Source: an uncultured Bacilli bacterium (GTDB lineage: Bacteria > Bacillota_I > Bacilli_A > RF39 > UBA660). Taken from it: 43,903 nt of DNA. Below the pieces are notes generated by a model, which saw nothing but the letters and a program-made list of their open reading frames with translations, ran no database searches and was not told the origin of the DNA. Both the position numbers and the translations under genes were made by a program. Positions 17,921 through 26,215 of the stretch are shown piece by piece. Within the stretch, counting starts at the first letter, position 1. Every line of letters begins with the position of its first letter. The stretch spans positions 1 through 43,903 of the forward strand of contig CANQHO010000003.1 in NCBI GenBank assembly GCA_947623815.1. Direction: 5' to 3'.

Positions 17921-18223
17921 TTAGTTAATATCTTTAAATATTTGAGTAACTTTATGACTAGTTTCTTTATATGTTTCAATTTTTTTAATTAAATAGTCAA
18001 GATCATTTTCATGTATATTTTGAATAGTTCTAAATTTATTAGTTAATTGTTCTTGTAAATCATTTAATGAATCACTATTAGAAGTTTTATAATAATAATT
18101 GATATTTTTAAAGGTATTTTTTATCTCATCAAAATTTACATCTATCATAGCTTTATAAGTTTTGATTTTTTCAATTGTCATATTCATTTTTTCAATATCC
18201 ATTAAATTTTCCAAATTACTCAC
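17921..18223 (-). CDS. Small helical WXG100-like partner protein
   Basis: This encodes 100 residues if translation starts at the GTG that overlaps the previous gene by 8 bases. An ATG six codons later is the alternative. Two long amphipathic helices are expected, with a central NINYYYKTSNSDSL turn where WXG100 proteins have their hairpin, although the W-x-G itself is absent. It resembles DUF5344-type partners of LXG toxins in size, fold and position. It lies 9 bases before the 80-residue coiled-coil gene. Confidence 0.6.
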   Translation of the reverse strand: MSNLENLMDIEKMNMTIEKIKTYKAMIDVNFDEIKNTFKNINYYYKTSNSDSLNDLQEQLTNKFRTIQNIHENDLDYLIKKIETYKETSHKVTQIFKDIN

Positions 18224-18767
18224 CTTGTTCTTCTTTTATTATTTCAATGTCAATACTAGATGTTTTTTCACTAACCATATTTTCATTTTTTTCTATTTTA
18301 TCCAAAGTATTTTTGAGATCTTTTTTTATATTCATCAAATCTTTTTCTATCAGTTCTAGTTTTTGTTTCTCACTATTTATAATAGATGCTTCAACCGGGC
18401 AAAAACTAGTATCTAAAATATCGTAATAATCTACAATATCAGCTATAGAGGTAGCTATTTGATTAAATAAATCTTCTATTTTGGATTTTTTATTGAAGTC
18501 AAAAAAGATATTTTTACCAATACCTTGATTTTCATTGATTAAATAGTTATAAATATTATCAATTTCTTTTAATTCACCATAAGTATTTTCTAGTTTAACT
18601 TTATCAACTGATATTTTTTGATTAAATTCATTAGATTCATTTCCTTGCCAAATAAAAGATATTGATTCTAATTCATTATAGATATTCAAATAGTTTGTTT
18701 GAAAATCATCTAATATTTTTTTCAATTTGTTATTTTCGGTTTCTATTTTATCTAATTGTATTTCCAT
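18216..18767 (-). CDS. WXG100-like helical protein with extended C-terminus
   Basis: This encodes 183 residues. The ATG at 18767 was chosen over one 9 codons upstream because AGGTGA lies 5 bases before it. The first 90 residues are two helices around the motif IWQGNES (W-x-G followed by NEF), the hallmark of WXG100/ESAT-6-like proteins. A longer helical tail follows (about 100-180). There is no signal peptide. It is in the same transcription unit as the 213-residue WXG-type protein and the giant toxin, so it is likely a secreted partner or adaptor. Confidence 0.7.
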   Translation of the reverse strand: MEIQLDKIETENNKLKKILDDFQTNYLNIYNELESISFIWQGNESNEFNQKISVDKVKLENTYGELKEIDNIYNYLINENQGIGKNIFFDFNKKSKIEDLFNQIATSIADIVDYYDILDTSFCPVEASIINSEKQKLELIEKDLMNIKKDLKNTLDKIEKNENMVSEKTSSIDIEIIKEEQGE

Positions 18768-18779
18768 TTTATCACCTAA

Positions 18780-18840
18780 TTTTCCTAAATACATAAAAGT
18801 GAATATACTTTTACATATTTAGGAAAAATAAATTTTCCTA
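18780..18840 (-). promoter_or_regulatory. Alternating hairpins downstream of the WXG gene
   Basis: Three repeats occur in the gap after the WXG-type gene: TTTTCCTA (18833-18840), TAGGAAAA (18820-18827) and TTTTCCTAAAT (18780-18790). The middle one can pair with either neighbour. Pairing with the last adds an inner stem (18794-18800 with 18807-18813). No U run follows, so it looks more like an RNA stabiliser, processing site or attenuator than a simple terminator. Confidence 0.5.
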
Positions 18841-18845
18841 TTTGT

Positions 18846-19487
18846 TTAACCACCAAATGCGGCTGAAACTTTTCCTTTCATATCTTCAGCACTATTAGCT
18901 TTACTTTCAAGTTTTTTCTTCATTGCATCAGCTGTTTCAATATTAAGATTATCTAGATTTGTTTGAATAATAGATACTGAACTATTTAAAGCGGCTTGTT
19001 GAGCTCCACCATCATCATAAAAACCACAATTGGTAACAGCACTTTTGACATTTTCAAGTGCGGAAGAAGCCTCAGCTGCTAATGAAGAAATAACACCTAC
19101 TACATCAAGTGCAGCACTAACATCGACTCCTATAACTCCATTAATTTCTTTTCTAAATCCACTAGTGTCTACTGTTTGAAGTGCACCATCAAAAGAACTT
19201 TCTGAATATGATTCTTGGTTTTCTATTGCCCAAGCCGTTCCTGCTGAATTCATAGCATTAACTATTTCTAGACATTTATCATATGTAGCTTGAAGAATAC
19301 CATTTACAGTTTCACCAAAAGCATTAAATGTGTCTATAGCTTCTTGACTTGCCCATTTAGTTGCCATTTCATCAATGACTTGACTTTGCATATTAGTACC
19401 CATTGCAGTAACAGCATCTTTATAAGCACTATTAACTGAAGCGATAGACGACCTAATTTCGTCAGGATTAAAACCTGTTGTTGCCAT
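18846..19487 (-). CDS. WXG100-like secreted protein, first gene of the effector unit
   Basis: This encodes 213 residues from the ATG at 19487, which has a near-perfect GGGAGGTG ribosome binding site. A longer ATG at 19535 lacks one. The N-terminal 100 residues are helical with KWASQEAIDTF, a W-x-S variant of the WXG turn. A second helical half is rich in Ala and Ser (AALDVVGVISSLAAEASSALENV) and ends KVSAAFGG. It lacks a signal peptide. Type VII systems make such proteins in large amounts as secreted substrates. It has its own promoter and a hairpin region after its stop, which suggests higher expression than the genes downstream. Confidence 0.8.
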   Translation of the reverse strand: MATTGFNPDEIRSSIASVNSAYKDAVTAMGTNMQSQVIDEMATKWASQEAIDTFNAFGETVNGILQATYDKCLEIVNAMNSAGTAWAIENQESYSESSFDGALQTVDTSGFRKEINGVIGVDVSAALDVVGVISSLAAEASSALENVKSAVTNCGFYDDGGAQQAALNSSVSIIQTNLDNLNIETADAMKKKLESKANSAEDMKGKVSAAFGG

Positions 19488-19530
19488 TATTTCACCTCCC
19501 TCTTTTCGGATATGTTCCTTATCCATAATA

Positions 19531-19560
19531 ATCATATCACAATTTTTATATAAATATCAA
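19531..19560 (-). promoter_or_regulatory. Promoter of the WXG/toxin unit
   Basis: On the minus strand, TTGATA (19555-19560) and TATGAT (19531-19536) are 18 bases apart, 44 bases upstream of the WXG gene start and downstream of the esaB-like terminator. Confidence 0.65.
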
Positions 19561-19625
19561 CATCTTATATTTTTTTCGTGACATTTTTTCAAAAAAATAT
19601 TAAACTAAAATTATTTTAAATAATA

Positions 19626-19657
19626 AAAACCAGTTTATATACTTTCAAACCGGTTTT
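19626..19657 (-). terminator. Terminator of the essC-esaB-like unit
   Basis: On the minus strand, AAAACCGGTTT pairs with AAACTGGTTTT (one G-U pair), followed by TATTATTT. It lies 9 bases after the stop at 19667 and separates the secretion-machine unit from the effector unit. Confidence 0.75.
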
Positions 19658-19666
19658 TATCAACTT

Positions 19667-19933
19667 TTATTCTGATTTAAAAATCAATATTAACTCTGTA
19701 CCATTTCTAATATCTGTTTCAATTAAAATATCATTATTTGAATATATTTTACTAGTATCTTTATTTAATAAAATAACTTCATCATCGATATTTAATGGAA
19801 TATTTTTTAAGTCAGCCACTGATTTAATAATCAACTTTTTAATTTTCCATACCAATTCATTAACTGGCAAAAAAAGATCAAAACTAGTATCCAAATCGGG
19901 AATAAATAATTTAACTAATACCTTATTTTCCAT
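19667..19933 (-). CDS. Ubiquitin-like T7SS protein, YukD/EsaB-like
   Basis: This encodes 88 residues from the ATG at 19933, which has an AGAGGA ribosome binding site inside the end of the ATPase gene. It overlaps that gene by 11 bases. The sequence fits a small beta-grasp fold: VLVKLFIPDL, then a helix VWKIKKLIIKSVADL, then EVILLNKDTSKIY and a closing ELILIFK strand. YukD/EsaB proteins are ubiquitin-like cytosolic components of type VIIb systems. The adjacent ATPase supports the assignment strongly. Confidence 0.75.
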   Translation of the reverse strand: MENKVLVKLFIPDLDTSFDLFLPVNELVWKIKKLIIKSVADLKNIPLNIDDEVILLNKDTSKIYSNNDILIETDIRNGTELILIFKSE

Positions 19934-22900
19934 CTTGTTCCTCTTTTCCAAAAAAATTAAGTAATTTACAAAGAGTGGTAACACTATCACTTACAACATA
20001 TCCCATATTATTAGAAATATCTAACAACAATTGTTTAGTAATACTAGATAAATGCAATAAATTTTGACTACCTATACCATTGCCAATCCATATACCATTA
20101 TTGACACTAAAGAAATTATTAAACCATGTCTCAAACGCAAACTGTTTTATTTTAGCTGCATCATCACATATAACAACAGCTATTTTTTCATATTTCTTAA
20201 TCTTTTTAATAAAATCTTCCATTTTTCTTTTATCATCTAATTTGTTGATAAATTTATTTAAACCATAAATTAAAATAATTCCTTGTTGGTTGGAATGATT
20301 ATTTATTAGCTGATCTAAATAATTACTTATTCCATCCATATATTTATCTATATTATCAGTATAATAATTTGAATAATTATTATCCAATTTAAGAGCCTTT
20401 AAAGGATCAAATATCATTAAACTAAGATTAGGAATTTTACGAACTTCTTCTATAAAACTTTTTACAAATATATTGGTAGCATTTAATCGATTAGCAGTTA
20501 TTATATAACCTAAATTTGATAATAAATCTATGGTATTTACTTCTAAATTCTTTTTATTCATACCAACTGGAATACTACTAATATCACCAATATAATTTAA
20601 AACATTTTCCCAAGTCACAAATTCAGGTAATACTGGTATCAATTTAGCTTTATAAGTATTTTTCTGATTGACTTGTTCAATAAATTTACTTAAATATTCA
20701 TTTAAATTATTTTCATCTTCTAAAATACTGGCAGTTTGAAATTCATGAATTACATCTTGTTTTAATAATCCTCGACCAATTATATCCCTTAAAGTGACTC
20801 TAACTCGCATACCAAAAACGGATACATAATCACTAGAATCTTTCATTCTAAAAGCATAAACATTAGAACAATTCTGACTAATTTTATTATGGACAGAATT
20901 ATTAGCATTAGCGGTTATAATAAAGATAATACCATATCTTTCTGAATCTCTAATTATATCGGGAAGTTCATCATAAATACTTTGATTAGATTCATAAATA
21001 GAATCATAATTGTTTAAAACAATAATTTTTAAAGGAATTGGTTCTTTATTTTGAATATAACTTTCATATGAACCTCCAAAATTCACAAATTGCTTTTTTC
21101 TTTGTTGTAATTCTTCTTTAATCAGTTTAAACAAATTATTGTATTTTTCATCTTCACCCGCAAAGACAATTCCTCCAACATGAGCTAAATTTTGAAATCT
21201 TCTTAATGATTCGGAACCATAGTCAATAAAGTAAAAATTAACTTCATCAGCTTGATGATTTTTGACTGTAGAATAAATCATGGCATTTAAAAGCATTTCA
21301 CGTTCACTACCATCATTACCGTAAATAATAGTATTTCCATTGTTTAAATAATCATAACAAATAAGACCTTGTTCTTGGATTTCTGGAGCATCATACTCTC
21401 CTATTACGGCTTTAACATGATATTTAACTGGAGTATAATTATATTTACTTTCCAAATTATTAACTGTTATAATTGGTGGAATATTATCTAACCATAATTT
21501 TCTAGCTTTTTTATTTACACGTTCTGATGCCGAAATAATAGAATTCATAATAGAAGCTAATTGTTCGCCTTTAGCTTCTAATTTTATATTAGAGGCAGCT
21601 TGTAAACTTTTAACAATTACTCCACAATCATTGATAAAATTTATACTTTTATCTACTTGTTTAATAATAGTATCCGAAGGATAGTATTTAGCCCCACACC
21701 AAGCTGATTGACCTAAAGCAAAATATTCATCAAATCCAACTTGCAGATAGAAACGTCCGGTTTGTTTAATAAAAGCGGCTTCAGGTCTTTTAAGCATTTC
21801 TTTACTATCTTGTTCATCTTGAACTTTTAAACAAACTCTAAATTTAGCATTTGACCAGATTTGATCATTTACTACTCCACTTGGTTTTTGAGTTGCTAGA
21901 ATAAGGTGAACACCTAAAGAACGTCCAATTCTGGCAACACTTATTAAGTTGTCCATAAATTCCGGTTGTTGGGCTTTTAATTCAGCAAATTCATCACATA
22001 TTATAAATAGATGAGGAATAGCTTCACTTAATCTTCCATCTTTATAAAAACCTTGATATTTATAAATATTCATGGTGCTTTCCCCTAATTTATCACGAGC
22101 TTCATTAAATATTTTTTGTCTTCTTTTAACTTCACTATCAATACTAACTAAAGTTCTATCCATCTCCGCTTTATCTAAGTTGGTAATTGTTCCCGCTAAA
22201 TGCGGTAAAATTATATTATTAGTTTTGTTTTCAAAAGCAAAAGCTAAACCTCCACCTTTATAGTCAATTAAAATAAACGATACATCATCCGGACTATAAT
22301 TGATACACAAAGATAAAATATAAGTAATAATAAACTCTGATTTACCAGATCCTGTCATACCAGCTATTAAACCATGAGGTCCATGGTAGGTTTCATGTAA
22401 ATCTAAGTACATTAAATCACCATTTTCATCAACCCCTATTTCGGTTTTCAAACTTTCAGTTGGCGTGCTAGTATTCCATCTATTTAATATATTTAATTGT
22501 TCTACTTTACCTATTTTTTCCATTTCTAAAAATGATAAAGAATCTGGTAAAGACCGCATATCATTTTCAAATTCAATTGGAATGTTAGATAAAGTTTTTA
22601 CTACTTTACTTAAATCAACCGGATAATTGGTATCATTAGTTACCGTTATTTGTTCTTGTTCTTCATAAGCATTTTTAAGTACTTCAGTGTTATTATTAGA
22701 AACACTAATAAAGTTATTACATTTACTTGGTAATTTACTTAATTGATTTTCTAAAATAACTAAACTAAATCCCAAATTATCATCCATTTCAGTTACTGTT
22801 TTCGCAAATTCAAATCTTTTTATTTCATCATATCCATCAACAATAATAAAGTAATAAGGTTTAAAAATTGTTTTTTTATTGGATAATTGATTTATACGAC

Positions 22901-24470
22901 TATTAAGTTCGACTTGTAAATACTCATTGACAATTTTAGCACTTTCACTGGTAGTCGAATAAAATCTAAAATTACGATCATTACTAAAAATGTGATTGGT
23001 GTAACGAAAATTATCCCAATATTTTTTTCTTTCTTCATTAGTAAAAATAACTAATTTAAAATCTTCATAACTATAAAAAGTCAATAATTGTAAGATAATG
23101 TTATACATAAATGGTATGGTATTATTAGTAAATCCCATAACAGCAGTTATTTTATTTTCATAAAAAGAATAACCAATAGGAACGTTTTCAATATATTTAA
23201 ATTCTTCTACCAATTGATCAGCCTTTTCTCTAAGTTCATCTTCTTCAATTGTAAAGTCTTCATCGGGATATTGAATTTCAACATCTAATTTTTCATTTCC
23301 TATTCCTATTCTAGTTACTAAAAAATCACTTTGATCAATTCTTTTATCCCAAAAGTTAATTCTTTTATTTTCAATTATTTGTAAACATTCTTCTACCGTT
23401 AATAAGTTTTCTATTAAAATCTGTTTTTGTAAATTAGCTTCTCTCATTAAATCTAATTTTTTTTCGTCTAAATAACGACCATATTTAGTAATGATTTCTT
23501 TTTTTCTTTTCTTTTTCATATGTTTATTGTAAGCTTGAGTCAAAATAGGCCATAATATCATACTAATAAACATAGCCCCACTAGTTACTAATTGCGGCCA
23601 AGAATCTTCCATTGTTGTTTGTTTATTATTTATTCTTATAATAGTACTTACTAACATAGTAAGAGACATAATTCCCATGGTAAGCATTGGTCCAATTACT
23701 AAAATAACTGGCAATTCATTATTATTGCCATCTCTAGGTGGTTCACTTAATTTTATTTTTTTGGTTTCGATTATTCTTCTTAATCTAGGTGATTTAGAAT
23801 AGTAATCTTTTTTATCATATAAATCAACATCTTTAAATTCTCTTTGTTCTATTTTTTCTGGTTCAGGAAACAAATAAGGCGTTAAATGAGCTTCATTATT
23901 TACAATTATGTTATTATTATATATCAATACTATTCCATTTAAAAACACGATTCTAAATCCATAAAGTTCTACTGTATCACCAAATTTTATATAACTAGCA
24001 TTACCTTCTAAGGAATATTTATTTATATATACTGGGGTATTTCCTTTTTTTTGCAGTAACAAATAGTTATTTTGGTAAGATATTTGTAATACTAAATCAT
24101 TTAAATATTTACTTGGAAATTTTAAGGTAGCATTTTCAGTATTACCGATAATAAGATTTATATCAGTTTTATATGTATATGAAAGCATCACTCCAGGACT
24201 TATTTGGCTAACATAAATTAAATAACTAACATTATCTCTTTTTAAAATATAAAAATTATTAACTGCTAATTCAACTTGAGCTACTTGAACCTCATTTAAA
24301 AAGACTTGAACATTTTTACTTTGGCATAAAACCCACTTATCGTTTATAGCTTCAATATTGATAAGTTTATTTTCTTCATCTTTATTTACATCAAATAAGA
24401 AACTACCAGCCACTTCAAAAGGAAGTTCAAAATCAACTATTCTGTTAGCTAAATATAAAGATATCTTCAT
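19923..24470 (-). CDS. essC: Type VII secretion FtsK/SpoIIIE-like ATPase, EssC-like
   Basis: This encodes 1515 residues. The ATG at 24470 was chosen over the one directly before it by its spacing from GAGGTG. Two N-terminal FHA-like domains span about 1-200. Two membrane helices follow (about 253-280 and 293-313). ATPase domain 1 has Walker A GMTGSGKSE near 705 and Walker B LFIICDEF near 825. Domain 2 has a degenerate P-loop GNDGSERE near 1050 without the lysine. Domain 3 (about 1320-1500) is further degenerate (ITANRLNATN). This order and length match EssC/YukB, the motor that recognises and exports WXG and LXG substrates. EssA, EssB and EsaA genes are not in this window. Confidence 0.92.
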   Translation of the reverse strand: MKISLYLANRIVDFELPFEVAGSFLFDVNKDEENKLINIEAINDKWVLCQSKNVQVFLNEVQVAQVELAVNNFYILKRDNVSYLIYVSQISPGVMLSYTYKTDINLIIGNTENATLKFPSKYLNDLVLQISYQNNYLLLQKKGNTPVYINKYSLEGNASYIKFGDTVELYGFRIVFLNGIVLIYNNNIIVNNEAHLTPYLFPEPEKIEQREFKDVDLYDKKDYYSKSPRLRRIIETKKIKLSEPPRDGNNNELPVILVIGPMLTMGIMSLTMLVSTIIRINNKQTTMEDSWPQLVTSGAMFISMILWPILTQAYNKHMKKKRKKEIITKYGRYLDEKKLDLMREANLQKQILIENLLTVEECLQIIENKRINFWDKRIDQSDFLVTRIGIGNEKLDVEIQYPDEDFTIEEDELREKADQLVEEFKYIENVPIGYSFYENKITAVMGFTNNTIPFMYNIILQLLTFYSYEDFKLVIFTNEERKKYWDNFRYTNHIFSNDRNFRFYSTTSESAKIVNEYLQVELNSRINQLSNKKTIFKPYYFIIVDGYDEIKRFEFAKTVTEMDDNLGFSLVILENQLSKLPSKCNNFISVSNNNTEVLKNAYEEQEQITVTNDTNYPVDLSKVVKTLSNIPIEFENDMRSLPDSLSFLEMEKIGKVEQLNILNRWNTSTPTESLKTEIGVDENGDLMYLDLHETYHGPHGLIAGMTGSGKSEFIITYILSLCINYSPDDVSFILIDYKGGGLAFAFENKTNNIILPHLAGTITNLDKAEMDRTLVSIDSEVKRRQKIFNEARDKLGESTMNIYKYQGFYKDGRLSEAIPHLFIICDEFAELKAQQPEFMDNLISVARIGRSLGVHLILATQKPSGVVNDQIWSNAKFRVCLKVQDEQDSKEMLKRPEAAFIKQTGRFYLQVGFDEYFALGQSAWCGAKYYPSDTIIKQVDKSINFINDCGVIVKSLQAASNIKLEAKGEQLASIMNSIISASERVNKKARKLWLDNIPPIITVNNLESKYNYTPVKYHVKAVIGEYDAPEIQEQGLICYDYLNNGNTIIYGNDGSEREMLLNAMIYSTVKNHQADEVNFYFIDYGSESLRRFQNLAHVGGIVFAGEDEKYNNLFKLIKEELQQRKKQFVNFGGSYESYIQNKEPIPLKIIVLNNYDSIYESNQSIYDELPDIIRDSERYGIIFIITANANNSVHNKISQNCSNVYAFRMKDSSDYVSVFGMRVRVTLRDIIGRGLLKQDVIHEFQTASILEDENNLNEYLSKFIEQVNQKNTYKAKLIPVLPEFVTWENVLNYIGDISSIPVGMNKKNLEVNTIDLLSNLGYIITANRLNATNIFVKSFIEEVRKIPNLSLMIFDPLKALKLDNNYSNYYTDNIDKYMDGISNYLDQLINNHSNQQGIILIYGLNKFINKLDDKRKMEDFIKKIKKYEKIAVVICDDAAKIKQFAFETWFNNFFSVNNGIWIGNGIGSQNLLHLSSITKQLLLDISNNMGYVVSDSVTTLCKLLNFFGKEEQDGK

Positions 24471-24496
24471 CATAACACCTCTTTATTGTCATAATG

Positions 24497-24525
24497 ATTA
24501 TATCAAATTAAAGTATTTATTTCAA
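24497..24525 (-). promoter_or_regulatory. Promoter of the essC-like unit
   Basis: On the minus strand, TTGAAA (24520-24525) and a perfect TATAAT (24497-24502) are 17 bases apart, 26 bases upstream of the start codon. Confidence 0.7.
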
Positions 24526-24547
24526 TCAAAAATATAATGAGTCTATA

Positions 24548-24582
24548 ACAAAAAACTTAGCTTTGATAAAACTAAGTTTTTT
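24548..24582. terminator. Terminator after the SGNH chimera gene
   Basis: AAAAAACTTAG and CTAAGTTTTTT form an 11-bp stem within 24548-24582. T/A tracts on both sides allow termination in either direction. It separates the chimera operon from the essC promoter. Confidence 0.8.
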
Positions 24583-24595
24583 GTAATCAACATTA

Positions 24596-26194
24596 CTATA
24601 AACATTTTTTCTTTATTTGATTATAAACTGCTGTATATCCAGCATCCGTATAATGTAATAAATCAGAAGCATATTTTCCTTTTAAAGATAGATCTTTATT
24701 TATATTACAATAACTGACATTACTCAATTTAGCAGATGATATTTTAGACTTCATTGCTGAATTAAAATCACTTATATTAGTTTTAGTTACTGGATAACTA
24801 CCACCCGTAGAATCACCACCTATAGGTGTTACAGATCCAAAAATTATATTTTGATTTTTCCAATCACCTTTAGCAAGCTTCTTTACTATATCCATATATT
24901 TTGTAGCTACTGCTTTAACCTCTGATGACGTACCAGAAATATCATTTACACCTAATAATATAACAATATTATACTTAGTATTTGAATCATTTTTTAGAAT
25001 GGTAGTAACTCCATTAGATCCGGTTTGTTCAAACCAAATATAACCTTTTCCCGTTTGACAAACAGCTTGATAATCACGACATGTTCCAGAATAATAACTA
25101 TCACCAACACCACAAATACCAGCAGTTCTAGAATCACCTAACAATATAGTTTTAGTTCCCTTTTTATTTTTCTTAGAAGACTTATTATCATCATCATCTT
25201 TAGTATTAGTAGTTACAGTATGGGTTGATTTTGGTGGAACTTTAGTTGGGGTTTTATTTTGGCGATCATTAACAGCAGGATCAATATATCCAGCATCTCT
25301 ACAATCAGATTCTGTTGTTAAGAAACAAGATACACATCCCATAAAATTATTTTTTTCTCCAACTAGTCCAAATACCCATTGACTAATAGCCATAACAAAG
25401 AATATCGCAAGTCCAGCAATTATTCTTCTAACAAACTTGTTTTTTTGATCATCCATGTTACTTTCATTAGAACTTGTCATGGCTTTAAAGAAATCTAACA
25501 TACCTAATACAATTATAATAATAGGAACTAATAATTTTAAAATATTATATAAAGCTCGGACAAAAGCTGGCAAACCAGCTGGTATTTGATCTCCATCATT
25601 CCCCGTACAGGAAATAGCTTTTATTTGGCCTACACTACCGCCACCGGTATCAGTAGAAGGAGTTGTAGGATTTTCCATTTCTTCTTTAGTCGTTGTTGTA
25701 ATACATGCTTTTGATGTCGAACTACAAACACTACCATTTAAACTAGTTGGACAATCTTCTCCTGGCTCATAATCTTCACATTTAGTTTCACTTTTTAATT
25801 TACAACCAGTTTTGGTTTTCCCACAAGCATTTCCATCGGCATAATCAGGGCAAGCATCCTTGCTATAATCGGAACATATTTTATGGTTTTGATTAGTTGC
25901 TGCATTGATACACTTTTCGGTTGTTTCATCGTAATCACATAATTGTCCCGTACTATCCAAACCACAAGATTTCTCTCCAAATATTAAATACTTTTTTTTC
26001 GGCTCAACACTAGAACACGGTGTTTTTATTGTTTTAAAATCGCACTTTCCATCGATAACTGCACATGTATTTTTTTTATCATCTGTTTTATGTTTAGAAC
26101 AATCCTTGGTAGAATAATCCGTACAATACTTTCCATAAACACTAGGTACTAGTACAAAAAAACATAAAATAATAAACAACAATTTTTTCTTCAT
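24596..26194 (-). CDS. Secreted Cys-rich/pilin-like chimera with SGNH hydrolase domain
   Basis: This encodes 532 residues. A signal peptide (1-21) is followed by a Cys-rich region with repeats (24-165, including CTDYSTKDC, CSDYSKDACPDY and CEDYEPGEDCP). The conserved IKAISCTG cassette (191-310) has two membrane helices at about 217-236 and 256-276, then FMGCVSC and the NDRQNKTP linker. The C-terminal domain (about 345-532) is an SGNH/GDSL hydrolase: GDS with Ser355, GVND with Asn417, and SDLLHYTD with Asp511 and His514. Substrates of such enzymes include O-acetyl groups on wall sugars and lipids; which applies here is unknown. It lies 21 bases after the NlpC-type chimera gene, so the two form an operon. 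Confidence 0.8.
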   Translation of the reverse strand: MKKKLLFIILCFFVLVPSVYGKYCTDYSTKDCSKHKTDDKKNTCAVIDGKCDFKTIKTPCSSVEPKKKYLIFGEKSCGLDSTGQLCDYDETTEKCINAATNQNHKICSDYSKDACPDYADGNACGKTKTGCKLKSETKCEDYEPGEDCPTSLNGSVCSSTSKACITTTTKEEMENPTTPSTDTGGGSVGQIKAISCTGNDGDQIPAGLPAFVRALYNILKLLVPIIIIVLGMLDFFKAMTSSNESNMDDQKNKFVRRIIAGLAIFFVMAISQWVFGLVGEKNNFMGCVSCFLTTESDCRDAGYIDPAVNDRQNKTPTKVPPKSTHTVTTNTKDDDDNKSSKKNKKGTKTILLGDSRTAGICGVGDSYYSGTCRDYQAVCQTGKGYIWFEQTGSNGVTTILKNDSNTKYNIVILLGVNDISGTSSEVKAVATKYMDIVKKLAKGDWKNQNIIFGSVTPIGGDSTGGSYPVTKTNISDFNSAMKSKISSAKLSNVSYCNINKDLSLKGKYASDLLHYTDAGYTAVYNQIKKKCL

Positions 26195-26215
26195 TTTTTT
26201 CTCCTTTTATTTTAA

